This document shows, in pieces, positions 1 to 6,172 of a stretch of DNA of 7,807 bases. A program made the position numbers and the translations under genes. The stretch is from Planctomycetota bacterium (GTDB lineage: Bacteria; Planctomycetota; Phycisphaerae; UBA1845; CAIVHJ01). A model generated the notes under the pieces. It had not been told where the DNA came from and did no database searches. It saw nothing but the letters and a program-made list of their open reading frames with translations. The stretch spans positions 1-7,807 of the forward strand of contig JADFJZ010000052.1 in assembly GCA_022565195.1 (NCBI GenBank), written 5' to 3'. Position 1 is the first letter of the stretch; the number at the start of each line of letters is the position of its first letter.

Positions 1-2
1 CC

Positions 3-1565
3 ACCGGCAGGATCATGGTCGTCAATGTTTCTCAAGGCGAAGAGTGCCGCATCGCCATCGTGAGCGATGGCAAGCTTGAGGAGATCTTTTTCGAACGGCA
101 GAGCGCCGCATCTCATGTCGGGAATATCTACAAAGGTGTGGTCACAAACGTGGAGCCTGGTATTCAGGCTGCGTTCATCGATTTCGGTATTGGCAAGAAC
201 GGATTCTTGCACATCTCCGACCTGCAACCACAGTACTTCCCGGGCCGCAAACGCGGATCGGAGGACGTGGGCCGCAAAATCGCCCGCCGCGACCGTCCTC
301 CAATCCAGAGATGCCTCAAGCGCGGTGATGTAGTCATCGTGCAGGTCACGAAAGAAGGCATTGGGACCAAGGGCCCCACACTAAGCACCTACCTCTCCAT
401 ACCCGGCCGCTACCTGGTCATGATGCCCGGCATGAGCAAGCTGGGGGTGTCCCGAAAAATCGAGGACTTCGAAGTCCGCCAGGATCTTCGTGAAATCCTC
501 AAACAATTGGCATTGCCGCGGGACATGGGCTTCATCTTACGAACTGCGGGGCTGGGGCGCACCAAACGCGAGTTCCAAAGCGATCTGCATTACCTCGAGC
601 GCCTGTGGAAGACCGTCGTACAACGCATCAAGAGCGAGTCCCCGCCGGCGCCACTCTATCAGGAATCGGACCTCCTCGTGCGCACGATTCGCGATGTACT
701 CACCAGCGATTTCGATGCCGTGGTGGTGGACGACGAAGAAACCGCTGAGCGGGCCAAGGAATTCCTGCGCATCATCATGCCCAGAAGCGTCGGCATGGTC
801 GAGATTTACAACGGACAGGAGCCGCTGTTCCACCAGTATGATTTGGAGGCCGAACTCGAGCGGATCTACTCCAAACACGTGCCGCTGCCATCGGGTGGAT
901 CGCTGGTCATCGAGTCGACCGAAGCACTGGTGGCCATCGATGTCAACAGTGGCAAGTATCGCGATCGGAGCGATCCCGAAATGACGGCCTTCAATACCGA
1001 CATGGAGGCCGCCAGGGAAATCCCCCGCCAGTTGCGCCTGCGCGACCTCGGTGGGTTGATCATCTGCGATTTCATTGACTTGCAGGATCTCAAGCACAAG
1101 CGCGAACTCGAGAAAACGCTGCGGCAGGCCCTCAAGGAGCACAAGGAGCGTGTGCAGATACTGCGCATGAGCCAGTTCGGGATCATCGAGATGACGCGCC
1201 AGCGTCAGAGGCCCCCGCTCGAATCGAACATGTTCCAGGACTGCCCACACTGCGAGGGTAGCGGCCTGGTCAAGAGCCCGGAAACGCTGACTCTGGATGT
1301 GATGCGCGCGATCCAGTCCGCCGCGCATCAGGAACGCGTTCACAAGCTCACCGTGACCGTGCCCCCCAACGTCGGCTTTTTCCTGCTCAATCGCAAACGG
1401 GCCGCGCTCAGCCAACTGGAGGAGGAACTTGGCAAGCGCATCTCGATCAACATGGGTCCTCAAGACGGCGGTGATCAATACACGCTGGAAGCGGAGGACG
1501 AGAGCGCCAGACCGATCAAGCTGGCGGGGATCAAGCTGTCCTCACGGACGGACGCGCGCAACTAA
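3..1565 (+). CDS. Ribonuclease E/G family endoribonuclease, N-terminus probably beyond the left edge
   Basis: Single-strand-specific endoribonuclease of the RNase E/G family, acting in mRNA decay and rRNA/tRNA processing in the cytoplasm. Numbering from the ATG at 15 (516 residues): an S1-like RNA-binding region at about 35-130 (NIYKG, then AAFIDFG and GFLHISDL); the 5'-sensor element LRTAG at 175-179; the catalytic IDVNS with D309 and N311; the second metal aspartate D352 in CDFID; and the Zn-link cysteines C410 and C413 in CPHCEGSG. These match E. coli RNase E D303, N305, D346 and the CPxC link. Residues 77-98 form a basic insert ending RRDRPPIQ, absent from E. coli RNase E and typical, as I recall, of planctomycete members. 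The frame stays open back to base 3, and the nearest AGGA (9-12) is only 2 bases from the ATG, too close to act as its ribosome site. The true start is therefore probably upstream. No long scaffold tail follows the catalytic core, so it is not E. coli-like RNase E in layout. I leave rne/rng undecided. Confidence 0.93.
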   Translation, partial: TGRIMVVNVSQGEECRIAIVSDGKLEEIFFERQSAASHVGNIYKGVVTNVEPGIQAAFIDFGIGKNGFLHISDLQPQYFPGRKRGSEDVGRKIARRDRPPIQRCLKRGDVVIVQVTKEGIGTKGPTLSTYLSIPGRYLVMMPGMSKLGVSRKIEDFEVRQDLREILKQLALPRDMGFILRTAGLGRTKREFQSDLHYLERLWKTVVQRIKSESPPAPLYQESDLLVRTIRDVLTSDFDAVVVDDEETAERAKEFLRIIMPRSVGMVEIYNGQEPLFHQYDLEAELERIYSKHVPLPSGGSLVIESTEALVAIDVNSGKYRDRSDPEMTAFNTDMEAAREIPRQLRLRDLGGLIICDFIDLQDLKHKRELEKTLRQALKEHKERVQILRMSQFGIIEMTRQRQRPPLESNMFQDCPHCEGSGLVKSPETLTLDVMRAIQSAAHQERVHKLTVTVPPNVGFFLLNRKRAALSQLEEELGKRISINMGPQDGGDQYTLEAEDESARPIKLAGIKLSSRTDARN

Positions 1566-2006
1566 CTCCAACTCCACGGCGGCATTCAGGGGCAATTCGG
1601 CCACGCCCACGGCCGCGCGAACGTGGCGACCGCTGTCGCCGAAGAGCGCGACCAGAAAATCACTAGCCCCGTTGGCCACCTTGGCTTGGTCGGTGAAGCC
1701 CGGACTGCTGTTGACGAACACCGCCACACGCACGATGCCCTCTAGGCGGTCGATATCCCCGCCAAACACCGAAGCCGCCGCCGCCAGGGCGTTAATGGCG
1801 GCGGTCTTGGCCGCCTCCTGAGCATCCGCCAGCGACACGTCCTCCGGAACCTTGCCGGCGGCCGTCAACTCTCCATTCAGCAGCGGCAACTGCCCACTTG
1901 TCAGAACCAATTCGCCGACCTGTTTCGCGGGGACGTATGAGCCGACGGGCGGCGCGACTTGCGGCAAGATGACATTCAACTCGCGAAGACGGGCTGTGAT
2001 CGACAT
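1542..2006 (-). CDS. RidA/YjgF/UK114 family protein
   Basis: A 154-residue single-domain protein of the RidA (YjgF/YER057c/UK114) family. Characterised RidA enzymes deaminate reactive enamine/imine intermediates made by PLP enzymes such as threonine dehydratase; other branches have different or unknown roles. Visible signatures are LVLTSGQLP at 33-41, a central FVNSSPGFTDQ at 97-107, and the C-terminal R130-AAVGVAELPLNAAVELE. The arginine at 130 sits where RidA has its substrate-carboxylate-binding arginine, and a glutamate follows in VELE. The length and the VNSSPGFTDQ segment fit the longer RidA-like branch of about 150 residues rather than classical RidA of about 130, so deaminase activity is probable but unproven. 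The ATG at 2004-2006 has a strong GGAGG site 7 bases upstream, and its start lies 2 bases after the scpA stop, implying translational coupling. Its last 24 bases overlap the end of the RNase gene on the other strand. Confidence 0.93.
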   Translation of the reverse strand: MSITARLRELNVILPQVAPPVGSYVPAKQVGELVLTSGQLPLLNGELTAAGKVPEDVSLADAQEAAKTAAINALAAAASVFGGDIDRLEGIVRVAVFVNSSPGFTDQAKVANGASDFLVALFGDSGRHVRAAVGVAELPLNAAVELELVARVRP

Positions 2007-2008
2007 GA

Positions 2009-2809
2009 CTATTCCTCCGGTTCCAGCTCTGCGGGCCGTTCTTCGTCTGGCAGCACGTCAATTTCTCCGGTCTGAAGCGGCGTGGGATCGAGCAAATGGA
2101 GGATGATCGTCTCGAAACTGGTTTCTTGTTCAGCCCGCACACGTTTTGCTCGAACAAGCTCCAAAAGCGCCAGAAACAGCCCGATGATTTCGCCCTTGCT
2201 CCGCCCCTCGAACAGTTGCTCGAAACGGATCGACCCGCCTTCACGTTCCAGATAATCCGCGATATCGGCAGCGTGCAGCGCGATGGGCGTATCGTCGTAA
2301 AAGACTTCGTGCTTGCGGTCTGCCAAGCCAATGTCGCGCAAGACTTTGCTGAATGCTGAGAGCAAGTCCCAGACTTGAACTTGATCCAAATCGACTTCCG
2401 GTTCGCCTTCCGGCTGGGGCAGCATCGGGATTCTGCCGAATCGATTGGCCCGCTCCGCCGCCGATGCGCCGAGCGCCTGGGCGGCATCCTTGAACTTCTT
2501 GTACTCCAGGAGTTGATGTACCAGTTCCAGACGGGGGTCAACGATTTCCTCGTCGTCCTCTTCCGGCGGCGGCGTCGGCACGAGCATCCGCGATTTCATC
2601 TCCATCAGCGTCGCCGCCATCACCAGAAACTCGCCGATGTAGTTCGGGTCCAGTTTCTTGAGGAGTTCGACGTACGCCAGATATTGCTCCGTGATCCGGG
2701 CGATGGGAATGTCGTAGATGTCCACTTCCTCCCGCCGGATGAGGAACAGCAGCAGATCAAGCGGACCGTTGTAGCTGTCGAGTTGTACTTTGTAGTCTTC
2801 AGACATCAT
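2009..2809 (-). CDS. scpA: Segregation and condensation protein A (kleisin subunit)
   Basis: ScpA is the kleisin of the bacterial SMC-ScpAB condensin. It bridges the SMC neck and head and works with ScpB in chromosome compaction and segregation. The family hallmark sits right at the N-terminus: YKVQLDSYNGPLDLLLFLIR, followed by EVDIYDIPIARITEQYL. An acidic linker (PPPEEDDEEIVDP) and a middle region with LLEYKKFKDAA come next. The C-terminal winged-helix region, VQVWDLLSAFSKVL through GEIIGLFLALLELVRAKRV and SFETIILHL, binds the SMC head. The protein is 266 residues from the ATG at 2807-2809, in the normal family range; a second ATG follows immediately. The frame extends to a GTG at 2845, but those extra 12 residues precede the conserved start and would overlap trpS, so I reject them. 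The chosen start lies 13 bases after the trpS stop and has only a weak GAG in the ribosome-site position. No scpB follows; ridA comes next. Confidence 0.95.
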   Translation of the reverse strand: MMSEDYKVQLDSYNGPLDLLLFLIRREEVDIYDIPIARITEQYLAYVELLKKLDPNYIGEFLVMAATLMEMKSRMLVPTPPPEEDDEEIVDPRLELVHQLLEYKKFKDAAQALGASAAERANRFGRIPMLPQPEGEPEVDLDQVQVWDLLSAFSKVLRDIGLADRKHEVFYDDTPIALHAADIADYLEREGGSIRFEQLFEGRSKGEIIGLFLALLELVRAKRVRAEQETSFETIILHLLDPTPLQTGEIDVLPDEERPAELEPEE

Positions 2810-2822
2810 GGATGGCTCTATA

Positions 2823-3794
2823 TCATCCCACACATACGAGCCCACACGCCTCGCGGACCAGCTTCATTGTCTCTTGCGCTTCTTTTCTCGCCCTCTGTGC
2901 CCCTGCGACCAGGATGTCTTCCATTTCCTGCGGCCGGGCAGCCAATTCCGCGCGCCGTTCGCGCGCCGGACCAAACTCTTGCTCAAACAGCTCGACGATG
3001 CGCTTCTTGACGTCGCCGTAGCCGACTCCTCCGGCGCGATAGCGCTTGGCCCAGTCAGCCGCCTCCGCTTCGTCCGCCAGAAGTTTCAGAATCGCGTACG
3101 CATTGCAGTTGTCGGGATCCTTGGGCGCTTCGACCGGCGTGCTGTCGGTCTTGATGCTCATGATGCGCTTCTTGACAACTTTGGGCTCGTCGAACAGCTC
3201 GATGTGGTTGCCGTAGCTCTTGCTCATCTTCTGCCCGTCGATCCCCGGCACGAACGGTGCTTCGCCCAACAGCGGCTCGGGCCGAACCAACACGTCGCAT
3301 TTGTATGTATTGTTGAAGTGCCCGGCTATGTCCTGCGTCATTTCGATGTGCTGCACTTGATCCTTGCCCACCGGCACTGCCTTCGGCCGGTAGATCAGGA
3401 TGTCCGACGCCATCAGGATCGGGTAGTTGAAGAGCCCCATGGACGGCTGAATTCCCTTGGCGATCTTGTCTTTGTAGGAGTGCGCCCGCTCCATCAGGCC
3501 TTTGCCGGTAACGGTGGCCAGGATCCAGGTCAGTTCGGTGACCTCGGGCACGTCTGATTGACGGAACAGTGCCGCCTTGTTCGGGTCCAGCCCCAAGGCC
3601 ACGTAATCCAGAGCCACGTCCAGCGTCAGCCCTTGCAATTCCGGCGGATTCTGAATTGTCGTCAGTGCGTGATAGTTAGCGACGAAAAAGAAGCACTCGT
3701 GCTCTTCCTGCAGCGCGATATGCTGCTTCATCGCCCCGAAGTAATTACCCAGATGCAACTTGCCCGACGGCTGAATACCTGACAGAACCCGCAT
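2823..3794 (-). CDS. trpS: Tryptophanyl-tRNA synthetase
   Basis: Class I aminoacyl-tRNA synthetase that charges tRNA-Trp with tryptophan in an ATP-dependent reaction in the cytoplasm. The protein is 323 residues, close to the usual 325-335 for the bacterial enzyme, and appears intact. The N-terminus RVLSGIQPSGKLHLGNY holds the HIGH-type signature as HLGN at 14-17. The Rossmann core continues with FVANYHALTT, then GLFNYPILMASDILIY with D131 in the tryptophan-binding position, and VGKDQVQHIE at 142-151. The second class I signature KMSKS is at 189-193. The helical anticodon region follows. The ATG at 3792-3794 is supported by an AAGGGAG ribosome site at 3800-3806, 5 bases upstream. It is the first gene of a same-strand cluster with scpA and ridA; the gap to scpA is 13 bases. 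A candidate promoter lies just upstream. Confidence 0.97.
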   Translation of the reverse strand: MRVLSGIQPSGKLHLGNYFGAMKQHIALQEEHECFFFVANYHALTTIQNPPELQGLTLDVALDYVALGLDPNKAALFRQSDVPEVTELTWILATVTGKGLMERAHSYKDKIAKGIQPSMGLFNYPILMASDILIYRPKAVPVGKDQVQHIEMTQDIAGHFNNTYKCDVLVRPEPLLGEAPFVPGIDGQKMSKSYGNHIELFDEPKVVKKRIMSIKTDSTPVEAPKDPDNCNAYAILKLLADEAEAADWAKRYRAGGVGYGDVKKRIVELFEQEFGPARERRAELAARPQEMEDILVAGAQRARKEAQETMKLVREACGLVCVG

Positions 3795-3799
3795 GCAAA

Positions 3800-3806
3800 C
3801 TCCCTT
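3800..3806 (-). promoter_or_regulatory. Ribosome binding site of trpS
   Basis: On the minus strand this reads AAGGGAG, 5 bases before the trpS ATG, and supports that start. Confidence 0.7.
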
Positions 3807-3823
3807 GCGCTTTGGCCGCCTGA

Positions 3824-3852
3824 AGTCTAGCCGACATCTCTGCCGCTCGCAA
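3824..3852 (-). promoter_or_regulatory. Candidate sigma-70-type promoter of trpS
   Basis: On the minus strand TTGCGA (3847-3852) is followed after 17 bases by TAGACT (3824-3829). Each box matches 4 of 6 consensus positions. Transcription would begin near 3817, giving a leader of about 23 bases that contains the ribosome site. The match quality is modest, so it could be chance. Confidence 0.3.
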
Positions 3853-4004
3853 CGACCGACTGATCCTCACCGGTCGCTGTCGAGTCCGGAATATCGAGCT
3901 TGGCGCCACACGGGTCACGACACCCGAGCCATTGAAGACGTGACGAACTGCCGGTTACCCGCCGCTTGAACTTCTCCGTCATAGGCCCGGGCTCCAACGT
4001 ACGT

Positions 4005-4032
4005 TTGCCGTGTTGCGCTGCGCTGTTACACT
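4005..4032 (+). promoter_or_regulatory. Candidate promoter placing the start site at or near the phosphodiesterase ATG
   Basis: TTGCCG (4005-4010), a 16-base spacer, then TACACT (4027-4032), each matching 4 of 6 sigma-70 consensus positions. Transcription would start about 4038-4040, at the ATG of the downstream gene, which has no ribosome site in front of it. That geometry suggests a leaderless message, or else use of the internal ATG at 4060, which has an AGGA 6 bases upstream. Confidence 0.25.
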
Positions 4033-4038
4033 GCTCGG

Positions 4039-5745
4039 ATGCATCATAACAGGATTCGCATGTTGACCAGTGCCGCTTTGCTCTTCGGTAGCGGATGCTT
4101 GGCCCCTCAGCAGCCTTCGATCAGACTCTCGGCGAAAGTTGAGATACCAAGTACGGCAGCGGTGATCTTCTTCGTCGACGGCTTGGACCGCACGCGGATG
4201 GTGGGCTTGCTCGAAGCGGGTGAACTTCCCAACATCAACAAATACTTCGTGGAGGGCGGCGTCGGCGTGCAACATGCCGTCACGTCCATGCCGGCGATCA
4301 CCTATCCGAACTCCGTCTCGCTGCTCACCGGTTGTTTCCCCGGCCATCACGATATCATGGGCAACTTGTGGTTCGACCGTCAAACCCTGGAGATTCCCGA
4401 CTACATCCACGCCGATAGTTTTCGCAGCGTCAACGAACACTTCGATCGCCGCACAATCTACGAGGTTTTGCACGATCATTTCACGGTCAGCGTACAGTTC
4501 CACACGCGTCGCGGAGTGACGCACACCTTTGACAACCTCGTGCCGACGGCCATCGACTGGTATACGCACAATTTCAGCGCGGTGGATAGGCGAGTGGGCT
4601 ACACCCTCACGGATGTCATTCGCCTGGCGAATCGCGAACAGCGCTGGCCGACCGTGATGACGTACTACTTTCCCGGCGTTGACGAGACGGGACACCGCTA
4701 CAGTTCGGCCTCGCGCCCTTACGACGAAGCGCTGATGACCGCTGACCATTCGATCGGCATCGTCTGTGATGCGATCAACGCAAGCAAGCTGGCCGATCGG
4801 ACGTATTTCGTGCTCACGACGGACCACGCCCACGTCCCCACACCGGCAGACCGCCATTTCGACCTCGCCCGCTGGCTTGAGCAAGAATACGATCTGCGCG
4901 TGCTGGGCAAGCGGCTCAAGTCGAAATCCTACGAGCGGCGCTTGAGGCAACTGACGCAGTATGACGCCATCCTCTTCACCGACGCGGGTCGGCGCGCGGT
5001 AATCCACCTACGCGGGCGCGGCGGATGGTACAGCCGACCGGAACAGGACGTCGTCCCCGAATTCGTTGAAGCGCTTTCTCAGTCGCCGGCCATTGGCCTA
5101 ACCGTGTGGCGCGACGAGCGTTCCCAAGTGCAAGCCCGGTCCCACTCCGGCTCCGCATTCATCGAGCGCAAGATCGAGGCAGACACAACCCTCTATCGCC
5201 TGAAGATCGACGGCACCGATCCGCTGGGATACTCCACTGATCCAACTTTGCGCGAATATGTCGCAGCCGGATGGCACGACTCGCGAAGCTGGCTGGCAGC
5301 GACCGTCGAGACGGCCTATCCCGATTTTGTCCCACAGGTTGTCGAAATGTTCGACTCGCCGCGTGCCGGTGACGTCGTGCTGTTCGCAGCCGAAGATTGG
5401 GCGTTCGATGAATGGCAGAGCGGGCACGGCTCCTGCCTGGCCCGTGATATGCACGTGCCGATGTACTTCGCCGGACCAGACTTGCCCGCAGGAACGCGAA
5501 TTGATTATGCCCGCAATGTCGATATCATGCCCACCATTCTCGATTTGCTCGGTGAAGCACATCGACTGAGTGATATTGAGCCGATCGATGGCCGAAGCGT
5601 TGCGGAGGAATTGCGACGTGCCGAGAATCAAATCCGAGAATCCGTTCGTTCGCTTTCTGATTCGGGCGAGCTTCTATCCGACCCTCTTCCTCAACCGCGC
5701 AATGTGCGCCGTGGGCGTCTGGCGGCGGTGGGACTGGATCGATGA
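4039..5745 (+). CDS. Lipoprotein-type phosphodiesterase/nucleotide pyrophosphatase, alkaline phosphatase superfamily
   Basis: A two-metal hydrolase of the NPP (type I phosphodiesterase) branch, 568 residues, predicted to be exported. The N-terminus has basic residues (HHNRIR), a hydrophobic stretch and GSGC with C20 as a possible lipid-anchor cysteine; the lipobox is imperfect because glycine replaces leucine at -3. Metal and catalytic residues are all visible: D47 in VDGLD; nucleophile T88 in PAITYPN; N109 in GNLWFD, 21 residues on as in Xanthomonas NPP; D215 and H219 in VDETGHRYS; D262 and H263 in TTDHAH; H463 in GHGS. Threonine as nucleophile and the absence of the sulfatase CxPSR motif favour phosphodiesterase activity. 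The H263 to H463 span is about 200 residues, roughly 95 longer than in Xanthomonas NPP by my recollection, so an inserted region of unknown role lies there. The substrate cannot be told from sequence. The conserved domain ends near DGRSVAEEL (518-525); the last 40 or so residues overlap the next gene in another frame. The first ATG lacks a ribosome site; I kept it because it supplies the basic signal-peptide start. Confidence 0.88.
   Translation: MHHNRIRMLTSAALLFGSGCLAPQQPSIRLSAKVEIPSTAAVIFFVDGLDRTRMVGLLEAGELPNINKYFVEGGVGVQHAVTSMPAITYPNSVSLLTGCFPGHHDIMGNLWFDRQTLEIPDYIHADSFRSVNEHFDRRTIYEVLHDHFTVSVQFHTRRGVTHTFDNLVPTAIDWYTHNFSAVDRRVGYTLTDVIRLANREQRWPTVMTYYFPGVDETGHRYSSASRPYDEALMTADHSIGIVCDAINASKLADRTYFVLTTDHAHVPTPADRHFDLARWLEQEYDLRVLGKRLKSKSYERRLRQLTQYDAILFTDAGRRAVIHLRGRGGWYSRPEQDVVPEFVEALSQSPAIGLTVWRDERSQVQARSHSGSAFIERKIEADTTLYRLKIDGTDPLGYSTDPTLREYVAAGWHDSRSWLAATVETAYPDFVPQVVEMFDSPRAGDVVLFAAEDWAFDEWQSGHGSCLARDMHVPMYFAGPDLPAGTRIDYARNVDIMPTILDLLGEAHRLSDIEPIDGRSVAEELRRAENQIRESVRSLSDSGELLSDPLPQPRNVRRGRLAAVGLDR
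5604..5609 (+). promoter_or_regulatory. Ribosome binding site that decides the dual-specificity phosphatase start
   Basis: GGAGGA lies inside the phosphodiesterase coding frame, 8 bases before the GTG at 5618. It is the best ribosome site near any candidate start of the phosphatase and favours that GTG over the GTG at 5570 or the ATG at 5588, neither of which has a comparable site. Confidence 0.65.
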
Positions 5746-6169
5746 ACACGTCGCTGTGGGCGCACTGCCTTCGTCGCGTTTCCTGCGACAGCTCGCCGAC
5801 GCGGGCATATCAGCCCTCGTGAACCTCTGCGTGGAATACAGTGGGAATGAGCGAAGGCTGGCCGCTCTGGGCATCACGCAACTGCATCTGCCGACGCTGG
5901 ATTACCATCGACCCTGCGCCGACGACATCGCCCGAGCAGTCGATTTCATCAAAGAGCAAATCGAGGCGGGCAAGAAAACCTACATCCACTGCAAAGCCGG
6001 CAGAGGTCGCAGTGTGACCATCGCAGTCGGCTATCTCATGGCGACGCGGCAGATCAGCGCCAAGGAAGCATTCCTGCACGTCAAGTCAATCCGGCCGAAC
6101 ATCGACAGCGACATCCCGCACGCACCGGAGGTCGTGGCCTACGCGGAGCGGATCGGGCTCAAATCCTGA
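5618..6169 (+). CDS. PTPMT1-like dual-specificity protein/lipid phosphatase
   Basis: Cysteine-dependent phosphatase of the dual-specificity family, 183 residues from the GTG at 5618. The P-loop HCKAGRGRS (124-132) carries nucleophile C125 and phosphate-binding R131. D95 in LPTLDYHRP is about 30 residues earlier, as expected for the general acid. The P-loop is nearly identical to that of PTPMT1, the mitochondrial phosphatidylglycerophosphate phosphatase, and bacterial PTPMT1-like enzymes have been reported from planctomycetes as I recall. A role in cardiolipin/phosphatidylglycerol synthesis is therefore plausible, but protein or inositide substrates are not excluded. The N-terminal FYPTLFLNRAM...WRRWDWIDEHVAVGALP looks family-like and hydrophobic, consistent with membrane association, and it forces a start inside the preceding gene. 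The overlap with the phosphodiesterase frame is 128 bases. The frame can be extended to an ATG at 5588 or a GTG at 5570, but the added residues look unconserved. The stop lies 3 bases from that of the convergent hydrolase gene. Confidence 0.9.
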   Translation: MPRIKSENPFVRFLIRASFYPTLFLNRAMCAVGVWRRWDWIDEHVAVGALPSSRFLRQLADAGISALVNLCVEYSGNERRLAALGITQLHLPTLDYHRPCADDIARAVDFIKEQIEAGKKTYIHCKAGRGRSVTIAVGYLMATRQISAKEAFLHVKSIRPNIDSDIPHAPEVVAYAERIGLKS

Positions 6170-6172
6170 GCC

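Larger units (their letters stand above)
3795..4038. other. Non-coding gap between divergent trpS and phosphodiesterase genes
   Basis: The 244 bases between the trpS start and the start of the plus-strand phosphodiesterase. I see no convincing open frame with family-like content. It holds the trpS ribosome site, a weak promoter candidate facing each way, a small palindrome TGGCGCCA at 3901-3908 and a short inverted repeat (CGGGT at 3911-3915, ACCCG at 3922-3926, 6-base loop). The repeat has only 5-base arms and may be chance. No T-box leader for trpS is evident: no NGGUN-like antiterminator element or terminator stem was recognised in the roughly 200 bases upstream. Confidence 0.6.

Noticed and set aside
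537..1478. A 313-codon open frame on the minus strand inside the RNase E/G gene
   Set aside because: It lies antisense to a conserved coding region, shows no recognisable family, and long antisense frames are common in GC-rich genes.
1792..2541. A 249-codon minus-strand frame overlapping scpA and ridA in another frame
   Set aside because: Rich in Ser/Arg/Trp/Cys with no domain, and displaced by two well-supported family proteins on the same strand.
2810..2845. Longer scpA form starting at the GTG at 2845
   Set aside because: The extra 12 residues precede the conserved ScpA start and would overlap trpS by 23 bases. Two ATG codons sit just before the conserved segment.
2375..3557. Plus-strand open frames of 211 and 249 codons opposite scpA and trpS
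   Set aside because: Both are antisense to clearly conserved proteins, and their composition looks like a reverse-complement shadow.
3901..3926. Palindrome TGGCGCCA plus a 5-base inverted repeat as an operator or terminator
   Set aside because: Arms are too short and there is no T-run, so chance is the better explanation without conservation data.
3979..5007. A 342-codon minus-strand frame antisense to the phosphodiesterase, reaching into the trpS gap
   Set aside because: The opposite strand carries all the metal-site motifs of a known superfamily. The antisense product has His/Arg/Val-rich composition typical of a shadow frame and no motif I know.
5618..5745. Programmed frameshift fusing the phosphodiesterase to the phosphatase
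   Set aside because: I see no convincing slippery heptamer or stimulatory stem, and the phosphatase has its own strong ribosome site, so independent initiation is simpler.
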